Shown: piece after piece, positions 29,502-36,829 of the stretch
How the letters are laid out: the number at the start of each line of letters is the position of its first letter
Numbering within the stretch: position 1 is the stretch's first letter
Assembly (NCBI RefSeq): GCF_001667925.1
Contig: NZ_LZJR01000073.1
Span: forward strand, 1-64,000
Direction of reading: 5' to 3'
DNA length: 64,000 bases
DNA from: Mycobacterium sp. E2479
GTDB lineage: Bacteria > Actinomycetota > Actinomycetes > Mycobacteriales > Mycobacteriaceae
Notes under the pieces: generated by a model
Told to the model about the DNA's origin: nothing
The model's input: only the letters and a program-made list of their open reading frames with translations
Databases searched by the model: none
Position numbers and translations under genes: made by a program

Positions 29502-29999
29502 TCAATTGTCTTCGCCGACGCCGCTTCTCGTTCGGACAACGATGAGTGCGGCACAGACCACCAGCACGCCGGTGGCCGCCACCTCGGCGATCAACGCACC
29601 GTAGTTCAGCACTTGCCGGTCCGGGACCAGAGATATTCCCAGCTCGTTCTTGGCGTCGCCGGCCAGGATCGCGGGATACACCAAACACAAGACAGCGGTC
29701 ACGAACGCGACGACGGCGCACCCACATGCGACGAGCCCAAGCCGGCGCACTCGCGCCGCGCCGAGGAGCGCGCCGGCGGCCGCCAGCGAGGCGATCACCA
29801 CGATCCACCCCGGCGTGCCGTCCACCATGTCGGTAAGCGAGGAGCCGTAGTATTCGCCGTGCTCGCCGACGTAGCTGCCGAGACCATTCCACCTGATGGG
29901 TAATCCCAGTTGACTTACGTCAATCCACGGCATCAGCGTCATTGCCACCGACGCGACGGCCGCCACGACGGCCACTACGCTGATTGCCTTGTTACGCAA
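29502..29999 (-). CDS. Four-helix membrane protein, function unknown
   Basis: A 165-residue protein with four predicted membrane helices (about 5-23, 60-80, 87-108, 138-158) and an extracellular loop between the first two. The start is probably TTG at 29999: it lies 19 bp after the stop of the upstream lipoprotein gene and has GAAAGG at good distance. Last gene of a three-gene minus-strand unit with the lipoprotein and the large protein above it. Unrecognised family. Confidence 0.65.
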   Translation of the reverse strand: MRNKAISVVAVVAAVASVAMTLMPWIDVSQLGLPIRWNGLGSYVGEHGEYYGSSLTDMVDGTPGWIVVIASLAAAGALLGAARVRRLGLVACGCAVVAFVTAVLCLVYPAILAGDAKNELGISLVPDRQVLNYGALIAEVAATGVLVVCAALIVVRTRSGVGEDN

Positions 30000-30018
30000 C
30001 AGATTGCCTTTCGATCAT

Positions 30019-30870
30019 CTACGATGAACTTCCAGCAGGCCAACCCGGGTATGGCGGCAACGTGGGAAATTCCGAGCGAGGGTGCACGCCGTTGAGCAGA
30101 TACAGGCGGCGGTCCGCCGGGTCCGGCGCTTTGTCGACGCAAGATCGAGCATCGGCCACTTCGGAGGGCCACTCCACCGGATCGGTGTTCGACTCGGGGA
30201 TCCGGTCGGCAGTCATATTGTGGCCCACGACGTGCCAACCGCCGAAGACATCGTCGACAGGAGCCGCCGCGGTCCCCTTTTGCGGTGCAACTGGCGCTAC
30301 CGGACCATCCTCCGGGGCGGTCATCGCGACGCGATGCACGGCGATCCGGGCCGCGGGATCGGTGGCGGGCAACGCGCTTTTCCAGCCGTAGTTTCCGCCA
30401 CCGAGATCCAGCGCGCTGGCGTAGGCCCAATCGCACACCACGGCCGTGACCTGACGGCCGGCGGTGTCGAGCCGTAAGAAGTGGTAGCGATCGGTGCCGA
30501 CCAGTCGATCGCGCAATGGATGCTCGGTGTCGGGCCAGCGGTCGCGGGCGCTGTCCGGTTGGCCCTGTGGCGCATTCGGCGCGACGGCATGGGTGAATCC
30601 GGGGTAGGCATAACCGATGTCGCCGGCGTTGGCCGCCACGAAGATCGATTCGAGGTAGGCGCGCACCACCACGGCCGGTGTGGTGAGCAAATCGATTCCC
30701 GGCTCGGCACTCCACACCGCGCGAAGCTCCGACAGCATTCCCGTCCAGGGAATCTTCGGCGCAGGTTCCGCTGGAGGCGCAGCGTCCTTGGGACCGCAGC
30801 CCGCGACAACGGCGCACAGCGTCAAAGTGACGATTCGACCGAGAAATCCGCGCCGTCGCCCGAGACTCAT
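30019..30870 (-). CDS. Lipoprotein, function unknown
   Basis: A 283-residue lipoprotein with a basic N-terminus, a hydrophobic run and lipobox VAGC (Cys25). The mature part has a helical segment (AVVVRAYLESIFVAANAGDIGYAYPGF is split over about 65-95), reminiscent of NTF2-like folds where such a helix precedes a curved sheet, and a Pro-rich C-terminus. It follows the large protein gene after a 9-bp gap and is followed by a membrane protein. Function unrecognised; outer-face localisation is inferred. Confidence 0.65.
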   Translation of the reverse strand: MSLGRRRGFLGRIVTLTLCAVVAGCGPKDAAPPAEPAPKIPWTGMLSELRAVWSAEPGIDLLTTPAVVVRAYLESIFVAANAGDIGYAYPGFTHAVAPNAPQGQPDSARDRWPDTEHPLRDRLVGTDRYHFLRLDTAGRQVTAVVCDWAYASALDLGGGNYGWKSALPATDPAARIAVHRVAMTAPEDGPVAPVAPQKGTAAAPVDDVFGGWHVVGHNMTADRIPESNTDPVEWPSEVADARSCVDKAPDPADRRLYLLNGVHPRSEFPTLPPYPGWPAGSSS

Positions 30871-30879
30871 GAAACTTCC

Positions 30880-33216
30880 CTATGGGTTGGGTAATTGGGT
30901 CACTTCGTCATATTGGTGCTGCATGTGTGGGATGACGCTCTCGTCACCCAATATCCTCTGCACCGCACCCTTTAGCGCTTGATTGTATTTGTAATTGTCC
31001 CACGTACCGCCGTTCGCCTTGTATTCGTCATACGTGGCGATGTGCATTGGGCTGTGCGGGTCACCGGGAACGTCCGGCGCAAAAAATTGTTGCGTCAATC
31101 CGATCGGCACGCGGTTGGCGATCAGGCCGTCGAGCACCTGTGAATACGCGGCGCTGTCTTGCATGTGCGGTATCTGAACCTCGGGCGGCGCGGTCGACGA
31201 TGGCGCGGCACCAATGATGTCTTGCTTCAACGCATCTGCGCCCATGGACAGCGCCGGGCCGCCGAGTGTGCCGATCATGTTATACGGCGGCGGCAGCGCC
31301 TTGCCCGCCAAGCCCGCCACCGTGCCGCCGCCCTTCACCAGGCTGTCGTACGCCGACGTCTTTCGGTTATAGGCTTCGGTGGCCTGTTGGGCGCCGTTGA
31401 GTCCCTCGGCGTGCACGGCGTTGTTCACCCCGACGTCGACCAATCCCTTCAAGGTGGCGGCCTGCTGCAGATCGGCGTCGTTGGCGACGGCGCCCGGCAC
31501 ATGATGCGCGATCGCTTCGGCGTACCGGTTCTGGTCCTGCATGATTTGCTGCATCGCAGCACCATTGAAGGTGTTCGACGCGTCTTTGTCCGTGCTGAGC
31601 ACGGAGAAAATGCCTTTGGCGATGGGCAGTCTCGATTCCACGTCCTGATTGGAGTCCGGCGCGTGGAAGAAGGGTGACAGGTCGTTGGTTCCGCCGGCGA
31701 TGTTGGCGACGTAGGGCGACAGCCCGGTGGCCATGGCTTGCGTCAGCTTCGGATCGACCTGGCCCAGCGTGTGATGACCTGGCAGATCGAGCAGCTCGTG
31801 CGAATGCTGACCGAGGTAGGCCGCATACGTCTGCGCGGTCTGCCCCGCGATCTGGGCTTCCGGGCCCGCCGCGTCCTTGGTCCAGCTGAACAACGAGCCG
31901 GCCGCGTCGCCACCGTCGGACCAGGCGTGGTGGGTGATGTTCTGCAAGAAGTCCTGGGTCGACTGGTCGCAGATTCCCTGCTGATTGACAATCCAATTGA
32001 CGGCCCCGTGGTCGCGGCCGGCAGCCCAGAACACCGACTCGACCGTTTGGTCGTAGGTGTTGCGCGCCCAGTCCTGGGTCATGATCTGCGCACCCTTGTG
32101 CAGCAAGCCCTGATCAACCCCAGTGTTGCGCTGCAGCAACGGGTTACCGTCCTTGACGATGTCGGCGATCGTCCTGGTCTGGTCGGCGTACAACCAGCCC
32201 GGCGCCTGCAACACCTCCTGCACGCTGTCCGGCAACTGCGTGGTCCCGCCTTTCACGGTGTCGGTGCCCTGTTTGGCACCGATGGTTGTCGGCGTCTTCG
32301 GGAACGTGATGTTCGGATTGCTCATCAGCTGCCAGGAGTTGCCGATCAATCCCCTCTCGTCGCCGAGGCGCTGCTCGGCGGTTTTGAGCGCATCGATGCT
32401 CATGCCATGCTCCTGGGCCTGCAGTTGGCTCAACACCGATGCCTGCTCGGCGGTCAGCGGAGCCTTGCCGGCCACCTGGTCGGCGGTGACAGAGCCGAGC
32501 ACTCCGTTCACCCGGGCGGCGGCACCCTTATCGCCGGCGAGCGCGGCCTTCACATCCTGCTCCGCAGATTCGGGCGTCTCGGCGGCGTGCCCGTCGACAC
32601 TCAGAACGCGCGCCGGGTCGTACCCGTCGTCAGCCAGATTCTTCTGCGCCCCGTGCAGTGATTTCGTGTAGTTGTCGCGGGTGGCACGCAACTGGTCAAG
32701 GGCGTCTCGAGTGTCGTCGACCGCGTCGGCTTTCGCGTCCGTGATCAACGTCTCCAGGGCGTGGCGGTCCTTCGGGTCGAGGTTGGGATCCTGCAGGTCC
32801 TTCGTGGCGGCGCCGATGATCTTGTCGAGCAGTAGTAACCGACCTTCCAGGGTGGCGATCTCCTGGGCGCCGGTTTTTTGCGCGTCGGCCAGGGCGGCGG
32901 CGATGTTTTCGAGATCGGCGCCGATCTTGGGCAGCTGCTGGGACTGCGCGCCCAGCGCCTGGGCCGTGCGCTGCACTTCGGCGGAGGTGTTGATCGGGCT
33001 GTCACCGTTCTGGTGGTTCCAGGCTGCCTCGAAACGTTTGCGGGCCTGCTCGAAAGTCGCGTCGGCTTCCGAGCTGGAGCGGCCCGCGGCATGAAACGCA
33101 GTGGCCAGACTGGAAATCTGCCCGGGCTGGCCCGCCTGCAGAGTCCGGTTGATCTCCCAGGGGTCGCCGCCGGCCCCCGCGACGAGCTCGGCGATGCTGA
33201 GATAGTTCAGCTGCAT
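30880..33216 (-). CDS. Large helical protein of the mycobacterial TPR-region/alpha-beta-hydrolase-like family, possible type VII link
   Basis: About 778 residues from the ATG at 33216; the frame is open to an ATG at 33306, but the extra 30 residues look non-coding. The N-terminal ~120 residues are helical with FEQARKRFEAAWNHQNG, INTSAEVQR and ADLENIAAALADAQ, the opening of a mycobacterial family often annotated as TPR repeat region-containing or putative alpha/beta hydrolase proteins. The rest is Gln/Ala/Asp-rich with no recognised enzyme motif. A helical WxG-like start without a signal peptide hints at type VII secretion, but this is inference. First gene of a unit with a lipoprotein and a membrane protein. 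Confidence 0.65.
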   Translation of the reverse strand: MQLNYLSIAELVAGAGGDPWEINRTLQAGQPGQISSLATAFHAAGRSSSEADATFEQARKRFEAAWNHQNGDSPINTSAEVQRTAQALGAQSQQLPKIGADLENIAAALADAQKTGAQEIATLEGRLLLLDKIIGAATKDLQDPNLDPKDRHALETLITDAKADAVDDTRDALDQLRATRDNYTKSLHGAQKNLADDGYDPARVLSVDGHAAETPESAEQDVKAALAGDKGAAARVNGVLGSVTADQVAGKAPLTAEQASVLSQLQAQEHGMSIDALKTAEQRLGDERGLIGNSWQLMSNPNITFPKTPTTIGAKQGTDTVKGGTTQLPDSVQEVLQAPGWLYADQTRTIADIVKDGNPLLQRNTGVDQGLLHKGAQIMTQDWARNTYDQTVESVFWAAGRDHGAVNWIVNQQGICDQSTQDFLQNITHHAWSDGGDAAGSLFSWTKDAAGPEAQIAGQTAQTYAAYLGQHSHELLDLPGHHTLGQVDPKLTQAMATGLSPYVANIAGGTNDLSPFFHAPDSNQDVESRLPIAKGIFSVLSTDKDASNTFNGAAMQQIMQDQNRYAEAIAHHVPGAVANDADLQQAATLKGLVDVGVNNAVHAEGLNGAQQATEAYNRKTSAYDSLVKGGGTVAGLAGKALPPPYNMIGTLGGPALSMGADALKQDIIGAAPSSTAPPEVQIPHMQDSAAYSQVLDGLIANRVPIGLTQQFFAPDVPGDPHSPMHIATYDEYKANGGTWDNYKYNQALKGAVQRILGDESVIPHMQHQYDEVTQLPNP

Positions 33217-33674
33217 CGCAGCCCCGAATGGCCGCACCGACGCCGGGAATGGGTGTCGAGCGACATGCAATCCCTCCCCGCGGTTCACGACCATCGCCGC
33301 CGACATTGTCGCCCACGCGGACGGCGATTTTGCTGGCCAAGCATATTAAGGCCGGCGCCACACGTGCCAGTCACCTGCCTCGCCCCGGTCAGCTCGAGTA
33401 GGGCCGATCGTGGCGGCACGCGTATGTTCGTTCGCAGCCCGGACCCGAGCCTTCGTGCGGGTTTCCAGGTGCATCGCCACCCCTGCCCCGCTCGAGGAAA
33501 GTTACCGCCGCAGATTCGCCGATCAATTCAGCCGGGGCGACGTCCTGACGCGACGCCGACGACGGTCTTTCCCAGCCGGTCGTTGAATTGGACCAAAAAC
33601 GACGCCACCTCTAGGCTTTCGGCGTCAACCGAGAGCAGATCGAGCGCGAAGGCTCGTTGCGAAGGAGCAGCAAG
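33217..33674. other. Divergent intergenic region
   Basis: About 460 bp between the large minus-strand protein and the O-methyltransferase. It may include 30 codons of the former if the ATG at 33306 is used. No clear promoter pair, operator palindrome or small gene was seen; the last 20 bases hold the AAGGAG ribosome-binding site of the methyltransferase. Confidence 0.4.
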
Positions 33675-34772
33675 ATGCCGTCACCGACGTCAACCCCGAA
33701 GCTGCCGCCCGCCCGGGTGGCTCGCGCGGTCGAACGAGCCCGCCATCACGCGGGGCGCCTATACCAGCGACTGGCACCTCCGCCGATCACGGTGCTCGAC
33801 ATCATCTTCGGTGCGTTTTTGTCGCAGGCTGTCTCGGCCTCCGCACAGCTAGGCATCGCCGACGCGCTTGCCGCCGGTCCGTTGTCCAAGGAGGAATTGG
33901 CGCGCCGCGTCGGGGCCGACCCGGACACGGTGGCGCGGCTGATGCGATTACTGATCAGCCGCGGCGTGTTTCGCAGGCGCCGCGACGGTCGGTTCGCACT
34001 CAACGCACTGGCCGACACGTTGCGCAGCGACTCGCCGATCTCGATGCACGGAGCCGCGCTGTTTTATGGCTCGGCGCAACACCGGGCAAACTGGACGCGG
34101 CTCGCCGACGCGGTGCGCACCGGGGAGCCGAATCCCCCAAAAGTGTTCGGCAAGGACTTCTTCGACTACCTCCCCGAAGACCCGGAGTTCGCGGAGATGT
34201 TCAACAACGCGATGACGTCCACGTCGTCGGTGTTGGAGGCGGCGGTGGTCGCCGCCTACGACTTCAGCAACTTCGGCGTCATCGCCGATATCGGTGGCGG
34301 TCACGGCCGGTTGCTGTCATCCATTCTCGCCGCGGCACCCGCTGCCCGCGGCGTGCTGTTCGACCTGCCGCAGGCGGTCGAGGGTGCGCCGCCGATTTTG
34401 ACCGCGCTCGGTGTCGCCGACCGGGTCACTGTAAAGGGCGGGTCGTTTTTCGAAAGCGTGCCGGCCGCTGACGCCTACGTGATGAAGAACGTCATCCACG
34501 ATTGGCCGGACGACAAAGCCATCGCGATCCTGGGCACCATCAAAGCCGGGGCCCCATCAGGTGCGAAGCTGTTGCTGTTGGAGATGGTCCTTCCCGATCA
34601 TGACCGCGAGTTCCTCGGGTACTACGCCGATATGGAGATGTTGGTGATGGGGGGCGCACTGGAACGCAGCCTCAAGCAGTGGACCGACCTACTTGACCGT
34701 GGCGGCTTCCGGCTGCAGCGCGTGGTGCAGACGGCAGGGCCGCTCTGCGTCATCGAAGCCATACCCAGTTAG
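33675..34772 (+). CDS. Class-2 O-methyltransferase (Rv0567-like)
   Basis: A 365-residue SAM-dependent methyltransferase with the plant/fungal/TcmN-type architecture: an N-terminal winged-helix dimerisation domain (about 35-125; VLDIIFGAFLSQAVSASAQL) and a C-terminal Rossmann domain with ADIGGGHGRLLSSIL (SAM site, about 203) and VMKNVIHDWPDDKA (about 270), whose His is the usual catalytic base of this family. Position next to yajQ fits Mtb Rv0567. The ATG is supported by AAGGAG at 8 nt. Substrate unknown, probably a hydroxyl on an aromatic or polyketide-like molecule. Confidence 0.87.
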   Translation: MPSPTSTPKLPPARVARAVERARHHAGRLYQRLAPPPITVLDIIFGAFLSQAVSASAQLGIADALAAGPLSKEELARRVGADPDTVARLMRLLISRGVFRRRRDGRFALNALADTLRSDSPISMHGAALFYGSAQHRANWTRLADAVRTGEPNPPKVFGKDFFDYLPEDPEFAEMFNNAMTSTSSVLEAAVVAAYDFSNFGVIADIGGGHGRLLSSILAAAPAARGVLFDLPQAVEGAPPILTALGVADRVTVKGGSFFESVPAADAYVMKNVIHDWPDDKAIAILGTIKAGAPSGAKLLLLEMVLPDHDREFLGYYADMEMLVMGGALERSLKQWTDLLDRGGFRLQRVVQTAGPLCVIEAIPS

Positions 34773-34823
34773 GACGCCCCTTGGACCCGATCGGGGCAAA
34801 CGCCCCCACCTCGTGGAGGCACC

Positions 34824-34864
34824 TACAGGATTCGAACCTGTGAAGCTTTCGCGACGGATTTACA
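34824..34864 (-). repeat. Distal att-like copy of the tRNA-Tyr 3' part
   Basis: Identical over 41 bp to 36097-36137. Beyond it the match stops: the acceptor stem side has GGCACC where the tRNA has GGCAGG, and on the other side the 5' half of the tRNA is missing. So this is not a functional tRNA gene but the displaced copy of an attachment site. Confidence 0.8.
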
Positions 34865-35261
34865 TACCGCTGCTGTTTCCGTTTGCCTAATCAAGCTGGC
34901 TTCATCGTTCAACGGAAGATCTAGGTACAACGCCAGGATCACCGCTTCTAAAGTTCAATTGCATACTTGCTGCGTGTCGGCTGAATGGCGCTCAACAGCG
35001 GACACGGAGTGCCGGCTCGGCTGTTCGAATATGCGCGCAAAGTCGAAGCGCACCGAAGTTGTCTGCACCCGTACCGCCGCCGCCCCGCCCTCGCCAACTG
35101 GGTCGATTTGTCATTGCATTGACAAGCGAATCGCTCGATAAATGCGCACCATTACTGCTGCCACTCGCCAACCTGCGAACGCTTGTGAGCAAATACCTAG
35201 GGGCATAAACTCTCGTCGACAAATCGGGAAACATCACCACCAACACGAAGGTCTCCCCAGC

Positions 35262-35444
35262 ATGTGGCGAGGGCGGCGCAGGTATGCCGTTGCGCTTACC
35301 GACGTGTGCGCGAACTGTCACACCGAGCCCATCGCGTCGCACGACGGCGGCAGATCATGGACTCATCCGCGCACAGGTACGATCTATTGCCACCTAGGTG
35401 ACGGTTCCGTGGCTACGCGCAGGCAACCCGAGTGGATGAGCTGA
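35262..35444 (+). CDS. Small Cys/His-containing protein inside the att-bounded insert
   Basis: A possible 60-residue protein with DVCANCHTEPIASHDGG, then WTHPRTGTIYCHLGDG and a short basic end. The spacing of three Cys and several His residues resembles small zinc-ribbon-like actinobacterial proteins, but the site is not certain. The frame is open upstream to an ATG at 35142, but the added part is less protein-like; no strong SD precedes 35262. It has codon usage with less extreme GC than the neighbours. Possible cargo of the insert; function unknown. Confidence 0.4.
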   Translation: MWRGRRRYAVALTDVCANCHTEPIASHDGGRSWTHPRTGTIYCHLGDGSVATRRQPEWMS

Positions 35445-35696
35445 CCCATAAGCTCCGTGCGCCACAGGTCGTCAAGGCGAGCGTTTCCTCGTTCGAATAA
35501 CGAACAAGAACTGCCTTGACATCCAGGTTCGAAATCAGCTGATGAAAATCCGGACGCGCGAAGACTCGAGCGCAAAGCACTCGAGCCTTTCCACCAATTT
35601 ACGCGATATTGCACACACGCCCAATGACGGCGATAGCATCTAATAGTCGTCGGCTTTAAATGCGACGGCGTTTTAACTAGCAGAAGGGCGTGACCG

Positions 35697-35837
35697 ATGG
35701 GCACGAAGAGCAAGACGAGGACGCTGAAAGCCGCCGCACTGGCCGTAGTACTAATCGGTGTGATGATGGGATCGTCGAGCTGCATCATGATCGAGGGCGG
35801 TGCCATCAACTGCGCCGCAGTTCGCGCCGGTTGCTAG
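35697..35837 (+). CDS. Small lipopeptide-like protein (46 residues)
   Basis: ATG at 35697 with AGAAGGG at a good distance. The product begins MGTKSKTRTLKAAALAVVLIG, a classical basic plus hydrophobic signal, with a possible lipobox SSSC (Cys29) and a very short mature part CIMIEGGAINCAAVRAGC that contains three Cys. It is too short for normal gene finders. It lies inside the 1.27-kb insert 250 bp from tRNA-Tyr, transcribed opposite to it. A secreted or membrane-anchored peptide is inferred; no family was recognised. Confidence 0.6.
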   Translation: MGTKSKTRTLKAAALAVVLIGVMMGSSSCIMIEGGAINCAAVRAGC

Positions 35838-36086
35838 GGGCGCCTGGCCAAAAACCCAAGTTTGACCACCAACCAAGCGGAATCCGCACTGGCTCTTGCT
35901 AATTGACGGCTGATCAGTGCAGACCCCGCGTCCATGTGGATGCAAGACGGCGGTGCTGACGCTGAACAGCCAGTGGGCGCGCGTTTGTGACGCGGTGGCG
36001 AAGTGCCTCGACACCGCTGCGACGTCGACTGCGTATTGACCGTGCGCCTAAGCCAGTCGTAGTGGCGCAAACGGCCCCAGACCTGT

Positions 36087-36170
36087 TGGTGGCAGGTACA
36101 GGATTCGAACCTGTGAAGCTTTCGCGACGGATTTACAGTCCGCTCCCATTGGCCGCTCGGGCAACCTGCC
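36087..36170 (-). tRNA. tRNA-Tyr (anticodon GTA)
   Basis: On the minus strand the gene begins GGCAGGTTGCCCGAGCGG; the anticodon loop is CTGTAAA (GTA) between GCGGA and TCCGT; the T loop is TTCGAAT. The acceptor stem GGCAGGT pairs with ACCTGCC, followed by an encoded ACCA. It has the long variable arm of bacterial class II tRNA-Tyr. Total 84 nt with CCA. It lies between the integrated insert and yajQ. Confidence 0.95.
36097..36137 (-). repeat. att-like direct repeat within tRNA-Tyr
   Basis: The copy of the 41-bp repeat that lies within the functional gene, running from the acceptor/T-arm junction to the anticodon loop. Because the 5' half of the tRNA lies outside, integration would keep the tRNA intact. 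Confidence 0.75.
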
Positions 36171-36177
36171 GCCAGAC

Positions 36178-36183
36178 AGGTTA
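36178..36183 (-). promoter_or_regulatory. Putative -10 box of tRNA-Tyr
   Basis: TAACCT on the minus strand matches TANNNT and ends 7 nt before the first base of the mature tRNA, so the transcript would start at or next to the mature 5' end. Confidence 0.4.
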
Positions 36184-36239
36184 CAACGAGCGAGTAGACA
36201 AAGCACAAACGCCTATCACCGGATGAAGGGACGAAAGGC

Positions 36240-36731
36240 ATGGCGGACTCATCGTTCGACATCGTCAGCAAAGTGGATCGCCAAGAGGTCGACAACGCGC
36301 TCAACCAGGCCGCCAAGGAATTGGCCACCCGGTTCGACTTCCGCGGCACCGACACCAAAATCGCCTGGAAGGGCGACGATGCCATCGAGCTGACGTCGTC
36401 CACCGAGGAACGCGTCAAGGCGGCGGTCGACGTCTTCAAAGAGAAGCTGATCCGCCGGGACATCTCGATGAAGGCCTTCGACGCCGGCGAACCGCAGTCC
36501 TCGGGCAAGACCTACAAGATCACTGGCTCCCTCAAGCAGGGCATCAGCAGTGAGAACGCCAAGAAGATCACCAAGCTGATCCGTGACGACGGCCCCAAGA
36601 ACGTCAAAACCCAGATCCAGGGCGAGGAAATCCGGGTCACCAGCAAAAAGCGCGACGACCTGCAGGCCGTGATCGCGATGCTCAAACAGGCCGAGCTGGA
36701 CGTGGCGCTGCAGTTCGTCAACTACCGCTGA
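36240..36731 (+). CDS. yajQ: YajQ-family nucleotide-binding protein
   Basis: A 163-residue protein of the YajQ/UPF0234 family (Mtb Rv0566c). The family N-terminus [20 protein letters not shown], the central TRFDFRGTD, and the C-terminal [13 protein letters not shown] and [10 protein letters not shown] are all present at full length. YajQ proteins consist of two ferredoxin-like domains and bind nucleic acid or nucleotides; some members bind cyclic-di-GMP. Cytoplasmic. Preceded by GAAGGGACGAA upstream of the ATG. Confidence 0.95.
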   Translation: MADSSFDIVSKVDRQEVDNALNQAAKELATRFDFRGTDTKIAWKGDDAIELTSSTEERVKAAVDVFKEKLIRRDISMKAFDAGEPQSSGKTYKITGSLKQGISSENAKKITKLIRDDGPKNVKTQIQGEEIRVTSKKRDDLQAVIAMLKQAELDVALQFVNYR

Positions 36732-36829
36732 CCGGTGGGGACCTCTGGCGCGGATCCGCGGGTTACTAGCCCGACCAACCGGTGGGTCTCTACGCTGGTG
36801 ACGAGTCCCACAATTTGAGCGAGGTTCAG

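Larger units (their letters stand above)
34824..36137. mobile_element. Remnant or mini-element integrated at tRNA-Tyr
   Basis: A 41-bp perfect direct repeat bounds 1.27 kb: one copy at 34824-34864, the other inside tRNA-Tyr at 36097-36137. The repeat comprises the T arm, variable arm and half of the anticodon arm, a typical tyrosine-integrase attachment site. The enclosed DNA is visibly lower in GC than its surroundings (for example 34.9-35.25 and 35.6-35.7 kb), carries two short genes and a dyad TTGTCA-6 nt-TGACAA at 35108-35125, and has no integrase gene. The stretches 34865-35261, 35445-35696 and 35838-36086 hold nothing else that I can support. Orientation fits an element inserted at the 3' part of the tRNA gene. 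Confidence 0.65.

Noticed and set aside
27123..29903. 926-residue plus-strand open frame spanning the amidase and the lipoprotein
   Set aside because: It crosses two well-supported genes in the wrong frame and has low-complexity Arg-rich composition.
34824..34864. A second tRNA-Tyr gene
   Set aside because: Only the 3' half is present; acceptor and D-arm sequences are missing, so it is an att-like duplication.
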